Counted from the stretch's first letter, positions 1 through 10,989 are shown. The stretch: 64,000 nucleotides of DNA from Macrobrachium rosenbergii (GCF_040412425.1 NC_089755.1:48662621-48726620); one strand, 5' to 3'. A program made the numbers and translations. Notes: generated by a model not told the origin, from the sequence alone.

Positions 1-430
1 TTGCGGCGTGTTTAGTACCAACCCGTTGGGGATGACCGTAAAAACATAGACAAAAGACTCTAAATATCATAAAGGTAATGACCCCCAAGAAATATTAGTC
101 CTAGATAACGACCCCCGAACTTTGTTGGGGGTCACTATCTAGGAAAGATCCCGTTTCTTTCTTCGGAGAATATGATCATCAGCCCAGGGGCGAGCAGCAC
201 GGCCGACAAATGAGACTCGGTGTAGTCGCACCCGGGGGAACCACCATGATAACTAACACTTTCAGACTTGACTCGACTTTCCTCGGAAGGATTTTTCGAA
301 TGAGTCCGCCGAGACCGAGCGAGAATTAGGCTACTCATATCGTAAGGGATAACTGGAACGCTGTTCATCCAAGTCGCTTCTATCATGTGGGGTTTTGGCC
401 ACAGGGGCTTCCCTCGTCGTAGTTACAGCT
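1..430. repeat. Interspersed-repeat fragment with a strong hairpin
   Basis: This GC-richer block differs from the surrounding AT-rich DNA. Positions 100-107 (CCTAGATA) and 110-116 (GACCCCC) pair with 136-143 and 127-133. The stem has one 2x2 internal loop, and AAC/GTT close the loop. A second copy of the GACCCCC motif lies at 80-86. From memory this resembles a common decapod dispersed repeat, possibly the end of a DNA element; no search was possible. The minus strand is open from 386 to 135 (83 codons), but the protein is not recognisable. The element probably continues to the left of the window. Confidence 0.45.
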
Positions 431-539
431 GCTCGTGACCGTGGGCGAAGTCATTTCGCTCGTTGCTAGGACCTAAGACGACGACGGTCTCAGCCCATTT
501 CCTCGGGAGTCAAACGGAGGACCTTGACCAATGGCAAAG

Positions 540-1185
540 GTCCTTCGCAGGTTAGAGGAATATGGGAGGGGCGCTTCGCGGGTTAGAAGAATATGAGAGA
601 GACCCTCTGAAGGTTATAAGAGTATACGAGAGGCGCTCCCCGGTTGGAAGAATGTGGGAGGGGGCCCTTCGAAGGTTACAAGAATATGTGACAGGCTCTT
701 CGCAGGTTAGAAGAATAAAGGAGACGCCCTTCGCAGGTTATATGGATATGGGAGAGATCCTTCACAAGTTAGAGGGATGTGGGAGAGGCCCTTCGCAGGT
801 TAGAAGAATATGGGAGAGGCCCTTCCAAGGTTAGAAGAATATGGGAGAGGCCCTCCGCAAGTTAGAAGAATATGGAAGAGGCCCTCCGCAAGTTAAAAGA
901 ATACGGGAGACGCCCCTCGCAGGTTAGAAGAATATGGGAGACGCCCCTTGCAGGTTAGAAGAATATGGGAGACCCCCTTCGCAGGTTAGAATAATGTGGG
1001 AGAGGCCCTCCGCAGGTTAGAAGAATGTGGGAGCCCCACTTTGCAGGTTAGAAGAATATGGAAGAGGCCTTTCGCAGGTTAGAAGAATATGGGAGAGGCC
1101 CTTCTCAGGTTAAAAGAATATGGGTGGCCATTCAAAGCTTAGAAGAATATGGGAGAGGCCCTTCGAAGGCCAGAAGAATTCTACT
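540..1185. repeat. 31-bp minisatellite, about 20 units
   Basis: A G/A-rich unit that reads roughly GGGAGAGGCCCTTCGCAGGT followed by TAGAAGAATAT repeats with 31-bp spacing and scattered substitutions. Because 31 is not a multiple of 3, the repeat peptide changes frame every unit. The 90-codon open frame at 562-834 is therefore a by-product and not a gene. Unit edges are clearest between 780 and 1110. Confidence 0.9.
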
Positions 1186-1189
1186 GAGT

Positions 1190-2240
1190 TTCCATACGCT
1201 CTCTTTTGTTAGAACGGACACCGGAAATATTATGCTTACCTAACAAGCAACCTGACAGTGTTATCGATCTTTCACGACACGATCTTCAAGAAAACTTTTT
1301 CATTATTTCGTCTTTCTGATACCTTTTATCTAATTTTTTTTCTATTTATCTGCCGTGTTTCTTCCCGCGTTTAGTGTCTGTTCAAATTTCCGCATTAAGT
1401 TTTTTCTGTCAAGAAAACTTGGTTTTTATATAAAGTTTCTATTGCATCTCAGCCCCAGAAAGACCGGAGACGTTTTCGTCCCAGGCTGGCAATATGTCGT
1501 ACCCTTGCTAGCCACATTCTCCCAAAGAGTCGGGTGTGCGCTTTATTTTTGGTGAAATATCTGGATTCCTTCTCCACGTTGAAAATGCTCGTCTCGGGGG
1601 CTCTACCTAGAATAAGCAATTTGGTTCCCTGTTCTCAGCGGGGTAGTAAATTACGACCACGTACGCTTGAGAAAAGGATGAAAGACTTCTACTTATTTTT
1701 ATACGAAATGATATTGAATCATCTAAAAAGATTAGATTAAAAACTTGCCAACCTACGAAAGTTTATCTTCTGCATGTATTCAACCAGCAATGACCCTTGC
1801 TAATCTGATATCCCGGAACTAGAGGTCGTTTAATTACAAAAGCTAATATATGATATAATAAACTACTCATTAGTTACCTTGGCATTCAATCGTTAAAAAT
1901 AAACAGAAAATCATGAATACAAAAATCTCCCAGTATCTTAATCCAGCCACGGTTACTTACCCAATCTTTGAATTCTTTGTTCAGTATCGTTATGTATCCT
2001 ACGAGTTTTAAACGAAGCGTTCATTGACAACAAGCGAAAATCGCTAAAGTATTCTAGAGCGTTTGAATTTCCTCTTGCCGTAAAAATCTGTCTGGAAAAT
2101 CACTAAAGTATTCCAGAAAAAATTTGTATCGCCTCCGGTAATAGAAATCTGTCTGCTGACTGTCCCTCCAACTCCTTCTGTTCAACCATAATCGTAAGGC
2201 AATGTTAATAAGGTGAGTCTCATCATGAATTTTTTTTTTT
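1190..2240. other. Unannotated AT-rich sequence
   Basis: No repeat family, RNA gene or convincing reading frame was found. Short open frames (1355-1555, 1534-1740) have no recognisable domain. A poly-T run lies at 2230-2246. Confidence 0.5.
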
Positions 2241-2279
2241 TTTTTTGAGTTTATCAAACAAGTGAACGACTACAACAAA

Positions 2280-2700
2280 AGAAGCCTCTGACTTATGTCG
2301 AAAAGACTGGCTACTGGGTGCGAGCCCTGATCCGCAACCTGACGGTCCCATTCATTTGGGGCCTCAAACTTTGGAGGTGGTAGAACCTTATACGATTCCC
2401 TTTTAATTCATTCAGTGTCGAAAAGTTTCGACAGTAACTCGCTAACTTCTGATTTCGGAAATAATGTTGATGGATGGAAGGGTGGATTGTGAAGGACGTA
2501 GGAAGGACAGGAGAACCCTATCTGTCAATTCTTTCTCAGACATAGAAGAAGAAGAAGATGAAGAAGACGAAGAAGAAGAGGGGAAAAAGAAGAGGAATGG
2601 TTCCTGGAATGGGTTGCGTGGTTTCCATCTAGTAAGGAGACAGAGATGGAATGGACGCCGTTGATCCTGACTGTATCTTAAATTCATGAGACGTTATCGT
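2280..2700. other. Unannotated; contains a GAA-rich tract
   Basis: Positions 2545-2620 hold an imperfect GAA/GAC tract that would encode acidic residues on the plus strand. It lies in a 66-codon open frame (2464-2664) with no other protein-like feature, so it is treated as a trinucleotide repeat. Confidence 0.4.
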
Positions 2701-2717
2701 TTTGCAGGGCAACGTTT

Positions 2718-2718
<1 letters not shown>

Positions 2719-2785
<67 letters not shown>
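2719..2785. repeat. (GA)n microsatellite
   Basis: An uninterrupted GA run of about 67 nt. Confidence 0.97.
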
Positions 2786-2788
<3 letters not shown>

Positions 2789-2789
2789 C

Positions 2790-3240
2790 AAATCATGCAG
2801 CCTGACCTACAATAAGAGGAAAATCAAGCATATAACACTATTTCAAAACGTACGGACGAAAAATGAGGTCAGAACAGCGTCCCAAGGGACGCTTCCTAAT
2901 GTCCGCTGTCTCATCGCCGCCCTACGAGAGCTCAAGATGCCGGCTTCTTCTGCAGTCTGTTGCTTGCCGCCTCATGACAGTTCCTGGTGCTGAGGACTTC
3001 ATTTGCCGGCTGAACCGACAGCGATAGCGCAAACAATTCTTAATTTTTTTTCCACATCTTTTTTTGACATTGGACGTTTTCGCTGTGGACTTCGGACAGA
3101 ATCCTCAGAATTTTTTTTTTTTATTTTTCACTTGTGTCGTGGACTTCATTAGATGAATTAAAATACCATAGGAGCCGTGGCTATATGTATTTATTGTGTG
3201 ATTTTCATTGGTTTTGCATATGTATGGGGCTCCTGTTTTG
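2790..3240. other. Unannotated, moderately GC-rich patch
   Basis: Positions 2865-3030 are richer in G+C and CpG than the flanks, but no open frame or repeat match was recognised. T-rich runs follow at 3046-3122. Confidence 0.4.
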
Positions 3241-3303
3241 TAGAATGGAAAGTAAGTTATACATAAATATATGTGTACATTTGCAAGCATACGCACACAC
3301 ATA

Positions 3304-3399
<96 letters not shown>

Positions 3400-3487
3400 A
3401 ATATTTTATACATAGCCTATGCGTATGTGTGTACGTACGCATGTAAAATGTACACATATATTTATGTATAACATACTTTCCATTCTA
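3241..3487. repeat. Palindromic element with a (TA)n core
   Basis: The left arm (3241-3308) starts TAGAATGGAAAGTA, and the right arm (3419-3487) ends TACTTTCCATTCTA as its reverse complement. The arms match over about 68 nt with a few mismatches and enclose a (TA)n core of about 100 nt. This fits a fold-back or MITE-like element whose loop expanded as a microsatellite. All open frames over it are Ile-Tyr read-through. Confidence 0.8.
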
Positions 3488-3734
3488 GGTTCTTTCTTTA
3501 ACTGTCATTTGACCCCCTCCTTTTCTTGCATTTCGCCAAGCTGAATTAATGCTTAAATATGTCTTCTCCTTAACGACTTCCTCCTCAAGTAATGTGATAA
3601 AGTATTTCTCGATTATGGTTTTTCCAAGCATAACCTCCCCCTTAGGACTTCCAAAACATTAAACATATCGTTTTTCATTATCACAAAACTATACAAAATT
3701 GACAACACAGTACTTCTGTACTTCGTTCTTAACT

Positions 3735-4110
3735 GCATTTTAGAGTGATTCAGATGCAATTCCGTTTAATGTGTTATTCGGATGTAATTACGTTTTAGTG
3801 TGTTTCAGATGTAATTATGTTTTAATGTGATTCACATGTAATTACGTTTTAGTGTGATTCAGATGTAATTACGTTTTAGTGTGTTTCAGATGTAATTATG
3901 TTTTAATGTGATTCAGATGTAATTACGTTTTAGTGTGATTCAAATGTAATTACGTTTTAGTGTGTTTCAGCCGTAATTATGTTTTAGTGTGATTCGCATG
4001 TAAATATGTTTTAGTGTACTTCATATGAAATTGTTTTTGTGTCATTCAGATGTAGTTACGTTTAAGTGTGTTTCAGATGTAATTATGTTTCCGTGCAACT
4101 TACTTGTAAA
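3735..4110. repeat. 27-bp minisatellite, about 13 units
   Basis: The unit CAGATGTAATTACGTTTTAG plus TGTGATT repeats with 27-bp spacing. TACG/TATG and GATT/GTTT variants are mixed along the array. The edges decay on both sides. Confidence 0.9.
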
Positions 4111-4297
4111 GGGTAAGAACAGAAAAAAACTACAAGAGAAAAAATAAGAAATATCACTTAAAACCAATACATGAACTACAAGCACCACTGAATAAAATAT
4201 TTACTGAAGTTACCATGGCAACTATGAACAATAAAGATGCACAAAGAAAATATCAAAATACCCTGAATAAAAAATTGAAGACAAGGATAAAGTTGGA

Positions 4298-4299
<2 letters not shown>

Positions 4300-4363
<64 letters not shown>
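4300..4363. repeat. (CT)n microsatellite
   Basis: A perfect CT run of about 64 nt. Confidence 0.97.
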
Positions 4364-4367
<4 letters not shown>

Positions 4368-4484
4368 ACAAAGATCAACGATTTAGGACCCAAAGCGTGA
4401 AAAACTGTAGTCAATGGTTCGTAAAAAGAAAGAAAAAATTTACTGCTTCGGGATGAGGATTTGATATATGGTATTGCACTATTG

Positions 4485-4491
<7 letters not shown>

Positions 4492-4528
<37 letters not shown>

Positions 4529-4590
4529 CTAAAATATGAAACTGTTTCTTGAACAGAAAGGAAAGTTAATATTTAGGAAATGGTAACTTC

Positions 4591-4675
<85 letters not shown>

Positions 4676-4740
4676 AAAATATGGATCTCAGCTTGTTTAA
4701 CATAAAGAAAAGTTACAATATGAAATGGTAACTGCTCCAG

Positions 4741-4792
<52 letters not shown>
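4492..4792. repeat. Cluster of three (GA)n arrays
   Basis: GA runs lie at about 4492-4527, 4593-4672 (one GACAGA interruption) and 4743-4792. The spacers share an ACTAAAATATG-like motif and TGGTAACT..CTG sequence. This suggests the microsatellite and its flank were duplicated together. Confidence 0.9.
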
Positions 4793-4797
<5 letters not shown>

Positions 4798-4907
4798 TAA
4801 TGTGAATGAACACAAGTTTCCAAAGACAAACGTCCACTCTATATGCCATTTCCTCTGTTCGGTTTTCACTTGCAACTTTACAGGAAGTTGAAGCAGTCAG
4901 AGAGAAA

Positions 4908-5031
4908 CCACTTCCTCCTCCCCCTCCTCCTCCTCCTCCTCCTTCCCCTCCTCCCTCCTTCTTCTTCTTCTTCTTCTTCTTCTTCTTCTTCTTCTTCTTC
5001 TTCTTCTTCTTCTTCTTCTTCTTCTTCTTCA
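4908..5031. repeat. Pure pyrimidine tract: (CCT)n then (CTT)n
   Basis: About 120 nt contain only C and T: first CCT-type triplets (4910-4958), then a (CTT)n run (4959-5030). The minus strand is purine-only. Proline, serine and lysine runs in the open frames over it are artefacts. Confidence 0.95.
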
Positions 5032-5298
5032 TTTTTATCAGGACACCGTGTATAAGATTCTGAGAGAAAACAAACTTTACTATTTGAAGTTTCTTCTATA
5101 GCCTGAACATTTCAAACAGAGCTTCACTACTCTGCCGTATCCATTGTTCGCCGGCCATTCTTACTTTCACTGCTGGCTTAACAGTCATAAGTCTTTATGA
5201 ATTTGTAATGCTCCGTTTACATTTAAGACGCGCTGCTTTGTTTGTAAAATTGTATATACATAATGTTTATACACATACGCACACACACACACACGCAA

Positions 5299-5302
<4 letters not shown>

Positions 5303-5382
<80 letters not shown>
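5303..5382. repeat. (TA)n microsatellite
   Basis: A TA run of about 80 nt following a short (CA)n. It forms the left edge of the first family E copy. Confidence 0.95.
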
Positions 5383-5386
<4 letters not shown>

Positions 5387-5591
5387 ATACATATATAATC
5401 ATGAAGCTACAAATGTCGCTTAATATCAAATTCACGCTACCTCGGGAATATCCCCGATGGGGAATTATCACCGAAGGGGAATTTAAAAGTGATAAATGGA
5501 TTGGTACTGCCGGGTCTCGATCCCTCGACACAGATACTTTTTTCACACACACCATATATATTTATATATATATACACATATACATATATTG

Positions 5592-5655
<64 letters not shown>
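5383..5655 (+). repeat. Family E element, copy 1
   Basis: The unit begins AAAGTATACATATATAATCA and contains GGGTCTCGATCCCTCGACAC. It continues into CACACACACCATATAT and ends in (TA)n. The same order of blocks repeats about 274 bp downstream. GGTCTCGATCC is close to the RNA polymerase III B box (GGTTCGANNCC), so a tRNA-derived origin is possible, but no convincing A box was found. Confidence 0.75.
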
Positions 5656-5661
<6 letters not shown>

Positions 5662-5862
5662 ATACATATATAATCATGAAGCTACAAATGTCGCTTAATA
5701 TCAAATTCACGCTACTCAGGAATATCCTGATGGGGAATTATCACCGAAGGGAATTTAAAAGTGATAAATGGATTGGTACTGCGGGTCTCGATCCTCGACA
5801 CAGATATCTTTTTTCACACACACCATATATATTTATATATATATACACATATACATATATTG

Positions 5863-5945
<83 letters not shown>
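5656..5945 (+). repeat. Family E element, copy 2 (tandem)
   Basis: A direct tandem copy of 5383-5655, nearly identical apart from small indels in the middle (CTCAGGAATATCCTGATGGG versus the first copy's longer form) and a different (TA)n length. Such high identity in tandem points to a recent duplication. Confidence 0.75.
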
Positions 5946-5950
<5 letters not shown>

Positions 5951-6322
5951 CTTTACAATAAAAACGTAACACCCATAGTGAATTTTTTGAAATTACAAAC
6001 AAAAAAACCGCACTGATAACAGAAAAGTAATAATTATCGGCACTTACGCTTTAAACCGAAAATGACTGACACAAACTTTTTCACGGCTGAGGTTTACTTA
6101 GTATTGTTATATTTTTGCGGCAACATATACAAGATCGATGAAAAAAAAATAAAAAAAAATTAATTTTTCTGTCCAAGTATAAGATCTGTAAAGAGCTTTA
6201 GAGAGTTATAACGTTTTTCTGATAGCAAAAGCTGAACAGGTTCTCGAAACCTGTCGGTAAGTTTTCTAACATTTGTATATCAAAAAGTTTGATAATTGTG
6301 GGCTCATTATCATACGAAGCTA

Positions 6323-6323
<1 letters not shown>

Positions 6324-6387
<64 letters not shown>

Positions 6388-6389
6388 GT
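6324..6389. repeat. (AAT)n microsatellite
   Basis: About 21 AAT triplets. Confidence 0.97.
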
Positions 6390-6406
6390 TTCCATTTCCC
6401 CATGAC

Positions 6407-6409
<3 letters not shown>

Positions 6410-6471
<62 letters not shown>
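6410..6471. repeat. (CT)n microsatellite
   Basis: A perfect CT run of about 60 nt, 20 nt after the AAT array. Confidence 0.97.
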
Positions 6472-6475
<4 letters not shown>

Positions 6476-6954
6476 GGAGCAATTTATCAAAAAGGCCGTT
6501 TCCTAATGATTTATTTCTCTATCCACTTTTAGCTGATGTTTTTAATACCACACTCACTGGTGATTTATTTGTGAACAGTCTTCCTCGGGGAATTACCTTT
6601 CAACAAAATTGTAGGCAATATGTTACTATATATATTATCTTTCTCTATAAATTTTCTAGTGTTTCCCGCTGAAAAAATATTAATAATTTATCCTTACTTT
6701 CCTCCTACCAAACTAGATGTGCTTTAGCGGAGTAAAACATTCGCCATTTTCATTTGCAAGTAACGGCAAGGTGAATCTCACTTTCAAAAACAAAGTTTAC
6801 TTTAATGTCTTTGAAACCATATTCCAAAAAATATATATAAAAAATTACCCAAAGTCAAATTTGTACAAGTGTTCGCTTTAAATTGTTATGACGTAATTCA
6901 GCGTTTTTTTAGATGACTTAATCTAAATATATAACAATTTGGAAAGTACTCTGA

Positions 6955-7420
6955 ATATCATAATCAAGGTGATGAATCTCCTAGTTATATTATCAAGTAA
7001 CTTAACAGTGATGATTTGCGATGCAAGCATTTTAATACCCAAGAATTTTTACCTACTCAACAGGAAAGTTAACACCCATCATTTGCAACTTTGGGCAAAA
7101 AAAATCATTAACATACATAACCTGCAATTCTGGATACAAGGTAACTAACAGGGATGAATTGCAATTAAGATTACAATATTAACAGTCATGATTTGCAATT
7201 TCGGATAAAAGAATATTTGCTGCCATGATTTTCACTTAGGATACAAAAAAATTAAGAACGATTATCTAAAATTCTTAACGCAAGGAAATTAACTTAGATG
7301 ATTTGCAGCTCAGATACGCGAAATCAAATGGTCTCAAAAGCACGATTTGTAATTTTGGATACAATGAAATTAATTCACAATTTTAGATAAACGGAAACGT
7401 AATCGGTCTCTTTGGGTCTA
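6955..7420. repeat. Degenerate tandem repeat with a GATTTGCAATT core
   Basis: Variants of GATGATTTGCAATTTTGGAT followed by ACAAGGAAATTAA recur about every 50-60 bp (7008, 7078, 7120, 7188, 7298, 7343). Divergence between units is high, so this is an old array. Confidence 0.55.
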
Positions 7421-7436
7421 CCTGCGTTGATGTTCT

Positions 7437-7438
7437 AA

Positions 7439-7502
<64 letters not shown>
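7437..7502. repeat. (AAT)n microsatellite
   Basis: About 21 AAT triplets. Confidence 0.97.
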
Positions 7503-7598
7503 TTCTTTAATGTCCACAGTAATATATCTGATGGTAACAGTTGTAAAAACTATAAAACTATATAAAGGCTTTCGAACCCTTCCCTACTTTTCTACCCA

Positions 7599-7615
7599 AA
7601 AAAAAAAAAAAAAAA

Positions 7616-7676
<61 letters not shown>
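7599..7676. repeat. Poly-A then (AAT)n
   Basis: An A run (7599-7617) runs straight into about 19 AAT triplets. This fits the tail of a retroposed element whose body is not recognisable. Confidence 0.9.
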
Positions 7677-7953
7677 TTTCAAAGCAAAAGCAAGGGGACT
7701 GTTGAACAGCAAAATAACAATGATAAAAAGGAAGGTGGACATACCTCCATCAAAGTCTCCCTATGCCAGAAACGGGTTAGGTCCCGTAGAATATATTCAT
7801 TAGCTATTTTTGGTAACAGCCTTTTTTTTATAGTAAAAGTAATTACGTCCGACAGACCATCCCTTTAATCATGGTCTAAATTCATTTTCTGTTCTCTCAA
7901 TTATGTAAATTATGTTCATCTAATAATAAAACTCGTGTCTACTTGCCATTTGC

Positions 7954-7954
<1 letters not shown>

Positions 7955-8020
<66 letters not shown>

Positions 8021-8147
8021 AATGATGCATACACGACAGACAAAATCACTATCACTAAACATAATGGATTACCGAGAGAGAGAGAGAGAGAGAGAGAGAA
8101 TGATGCATATAGCACAGAAGAAATGTCACTAGACATAATGGATGACC

Positions 8148-8203
<56 letters not shown>

Positions 8204-8248
8204 TGCACATACGACAGGAGAAATCACTGTCACTAAACATGATGGATT

Positions 8249-8303
<55 letters not shown>

Positions 8304-8347
8304 TGCATATAACACAGAAGAAATGTCACTAGACATAATGGATGACC

Positions 8348-8417
<70 letters not shown>

Positions 8418-8462
8418 TGCACATACGACAGGAGAAATCACTGTCACTAAACATGATGGATT

Positions 8463-8502
<40 letters not shown>

Positions 8503-8555
8503 ATGTATATACGACAGAAGAAATCTGGCACGAAACATAATGGATGACAGAGAAA
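7955..8555. repeat. Higher-order array: (GA)n plus alternating 54-nt spacers
   Basis: Six spacer blocks beginning A/GATGATGCATA-type sit between (GA)n runs at about 8017, 8099, 8199, 8299, 8412 and 8499. Two spacer types alternate. Type 1 carries ATCACTGTCACTAAACAT and GGATTAACAAG; type 2 carries AAATGTCACTAGACATAATG and GGATGACCATG. The GA runs differ in length. It is a dimeric higher-order satellite. Confidence 0.9.
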
Positions 8556-8694
8556 AGCAAATACTTAGGAAGCAATCCTTTCCTTACTCTTTTCCTCACA
8601 AAACAAAAACTCTCCAAACTAAATATACTTTGTCCATTCTTTAATCAACATGGCGACTTTATGAGACCCATCATTTCAAGGCCAACAGAAGCCC

Positions 8695-8945
8695 CTTCCT
8701 TTTCTCTCCTCTCCCCCTCCCTCCCTCCCCCACCACCACCCTTTCCACTCTCCAACAATAAACAAATAAAAATCAATGTAACTCCCCGATGAGACGTGAC
8801 ATAATGAATGAGTGACAAGAGAAGGTATTCAGAGAAAGAAGAGATGGGGAGGGGGGGAGGGGGGGGGTTGTTACGCCTCAGGAGGTAGGGGGGAGGGAGA
8901 AATGAGGGTTCGGGGGAGGGGGAAGTGAGAGGAAAGGTCAAACGC
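8695..8945. repeat. C-rich then G-rich low-complexity tract
   Basis: A CCCTCCCTCCCTCCC-type tract lies at 8708-8735. G-rich runs follow at 8846-8869 and 8886-8930, with several groups of three or more G in close spacing on the plus strand. Confidence 0.8.
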
Positions 8946-9108
8946 AAGAAGACTCAATCGATGAATAGCTTTCGCCTTAACTTGTCAAGAACCACTTCAT
9001 GAATCAATTTTTTTTTTTTTTTTCATCATCTTCAGATTTTTTTTCCCCCATTGCAATTCTCTTGACAAAGCACAGGAGGAGGAAGTTTCTCACTTGAGAT
9101 TTATGACT

Positions 9109-9110
<2 letters not shown>

Positions 9111-9171
<61 letters not shown>
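9111..9171. repeat. (GA)n microsatellite
   Basis: A perfect GA run of about 60 nt. Confidence 0.97.
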
Positions 9172-9174
<3 letters not shown>

Positions 9175-9274
9175 CTTTGCCCTCCGTACATCATCCAGGT
9201 GGTCACTAATTAATTACATATCACCAATAAAGAATTCTCTACCTTCCACGCTTCTTTTCCTGTTCCCGTCACAT

Positions 9275-9277
<3 letters not shown>

Positions 9278-9322
<45 letters not shown>
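9278..9322. repeat. (GA)n microsatellite
   Basis: A perfect GA run of about 44 nt. Confidence 0.97.
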
Positions 9323-9324
<2 letters not shown>

Positions 9325-9479
9325 TTCACCTCCAGGAAATGTTAACCACCCTAAGCCTATGAATCAGTCAGGCGCTCAATACCTTCCGTATTCCAGGAGG
9401 AGAATCATCTTCCTAGTTTCACCGGTCCAATCCCAAACCCCAATATCGCCTTTGCCCTGATTTCATCAAAAAGCGATCT

Positions 9480-10097
9480 CCTTAGGCTCTAGATAGCCTT
9501 CAGACGCACTCCCTAAGCTCTACCGAGTTTTCAAGTGTCCTCTCTAAGTCTAAATAGTATTTCAATACCATCTTTCTTAGGTCTACGTAGCTTTCAAATG
9601 TCCTATCTCTTTAAGCTGAAGTAGCTTTCAAATGCCCTCCTTCCCAGCTCTTGATAACTTTTAAATATCCTCGTCCTAAGCTCTAAATAGCATTCAAATG
9701 GCCTCTTTCTAAGATCTAAGTAACTTTTAAATGTCCACCATCTGAGCTCTAGATAGCTTTCAAATACCGTCTCTTTTAGCCTTGTATAGCTTTCAAACGT
9801 CCTCTCTCTAAGCTCTAAAAGGCTTTCATATGTAATCTCCCAAAGCTCTAAGTAGCTCTCAAACATCCTCTCTCTAAGCTCTGAAAGGAGTTCAAATATA
9901 ATCTCCCAAAGCTCTAGATAGCTCTCAAAGGTCCTCTCTCTAAGCTTTAAAAGGCTTTCAAATATAATCTCCCAAAGCTCTAGATAGCCCTCAAATGCCC
10001 TCTCTCTAAGCTCTAAAAGGAGTTCAAATATAATCTCCCAAAGCTCTAGATAGCTCTCAAATGCCCTCTCTCCGAGCTCTAGACAGCTTTCAAGCAC
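9480..10097. repeat. 33-bp minisatellite with 66-bp higher-order units
   Basis: The unit TAAGCTCTAGATAGCTTTCA plus AATGCCCTCTCTC repeats about 18 times. From 9830 to 10080 two variants alternate (CTCTCTCTAAGCTCTAAAAGG and AATCTCCCAAAGCTCTAGAT), giving a 66-bp higher-order period. Because 33 is a multiple of 3, the minus strand stays open for 164 codons (10097-9603) with an 11-residue repeat of the LELRERAFESY type. No signal, domain or flanking exon structure supports a gene. Confidence 0.9.
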
Positions 10098-10208
10098 TGA
10101 AGATTCTCTATTGCATTAGCTGTTACTCTCGTATGGTCTTAAGGTTATTTCCTCTCAGTCCTAGTCATGTATAAAACTGTCTCTAGTCTACCTACAGACA
10201 ATTTTCCG

Positions 10209-10210
<2 letters not shown>

Positions 10211-10271
<61 letters not shown>
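10211..10271. repeat. (CT)n microsatellite
   Basis: A perfect CT run of about 60 nt. Confidence 0.97.
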
Positions 10272-10273
<2 letters not shown>

Positions 10274-10274
10274 G

Positions 10275-10850
10275 TCACAATTATATATAAGAATGTTCTC
10301 TCTCCTTTCTCTAAATCCTGGAAACTCGTCGAATTCTCACCAACTTTCGCCCCCCTCTTAATCCTTCATAATCTCTCTTCCAGCCTCAGTCGTTTCTCAA
10401 GACCTTCTCTTTGTCAGAGTACAGGATAAAGACCAGGCAATCCTCGCCGTAGGACTAATCGCAAGTCATTATACACCTCATTTGGAGATAATCAACCACC
10501 GACAGAGACCGTAAATTTGAGTCTCTCCTTCGGGTACAATGAAGAGACATTTACGGACTCGACTAAATGGAACACAAATGGTCACCCACTTATAAATCAC
10601 GCAGGAGAGACGACAAGAATTGGACTCTTCGTATGGATGCTTCAGGTTATTTTCTTCATCCCAGTTGTTCAAGCTTTATGGAATACTTATCATTTACTTT
10701 TTTTCGTTCTCGATAGGACTTAAACAAAAGTAATGTCTGATCGGTGACCCCAGTCTTATTGGGCTTCTTCTGGACGCCGGTTTTTTTTTTTTTACCCGTA
10801 GGTGGCATCTCTCCCCTTTTATCGACACTATACTGGCCACTCCACCCAAC
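10275..10850. other. Unannotated sequence
   Basis: No feature was recognised. Small overlapping open frames on both strands (10478-10723) have no recognisable domain. Confidence 0.4.
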
Positions 10851-10851
10851 G

Positions 10852-10876
10852 TAACCTAACCTAACCTAACCTAACC
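10852..10876 (-). repeat. Interstitial telomere-type repeat (TAACC)5
   Basis: Five perfect TAACC units, i.e. TTAGG on the minus strand, which is the ancestral arthropod telomere motif. The block lies 114 bp before a family B element. Confidence 0.85.
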
Positions 10877-10989
10877 ACCATCACCAATATGGCCAAAGTT
10901 GAAGCAAACCTTCTCGATGATAATTACCGAGGCAACCAATTTCTTGCCGCTCTCATAATCAGTGACTCCAAATCTCGTACGAGATAAAA

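Noticed and set aside
562..834. 90-codon open frame with LEEYGRGPSQV-type repeats
   Set aside because: It is generated by the 31-bp minisatellite, whose period shifts frame each unit; no start context, exon structure or domain.
5263..5969. Open frames of 130-157 codons made of Ile-Tyr runs
   Set aside because: They are read-through of (TA)n arrays, which contain no stop in some frames. The same applies to Ser-Leu and Glu-Arg frames over (CT)n/(GA)n and to Tyr-Val-Cys-Met frames over (TATG)n.
7955..8555. CRISPR-like array
   Set aside because: Regular blocks alternate with variable segments, but the variable part is (GA)n and the blocks are two alternating satellites. The genome is eukaryotic and no cas gene is present.
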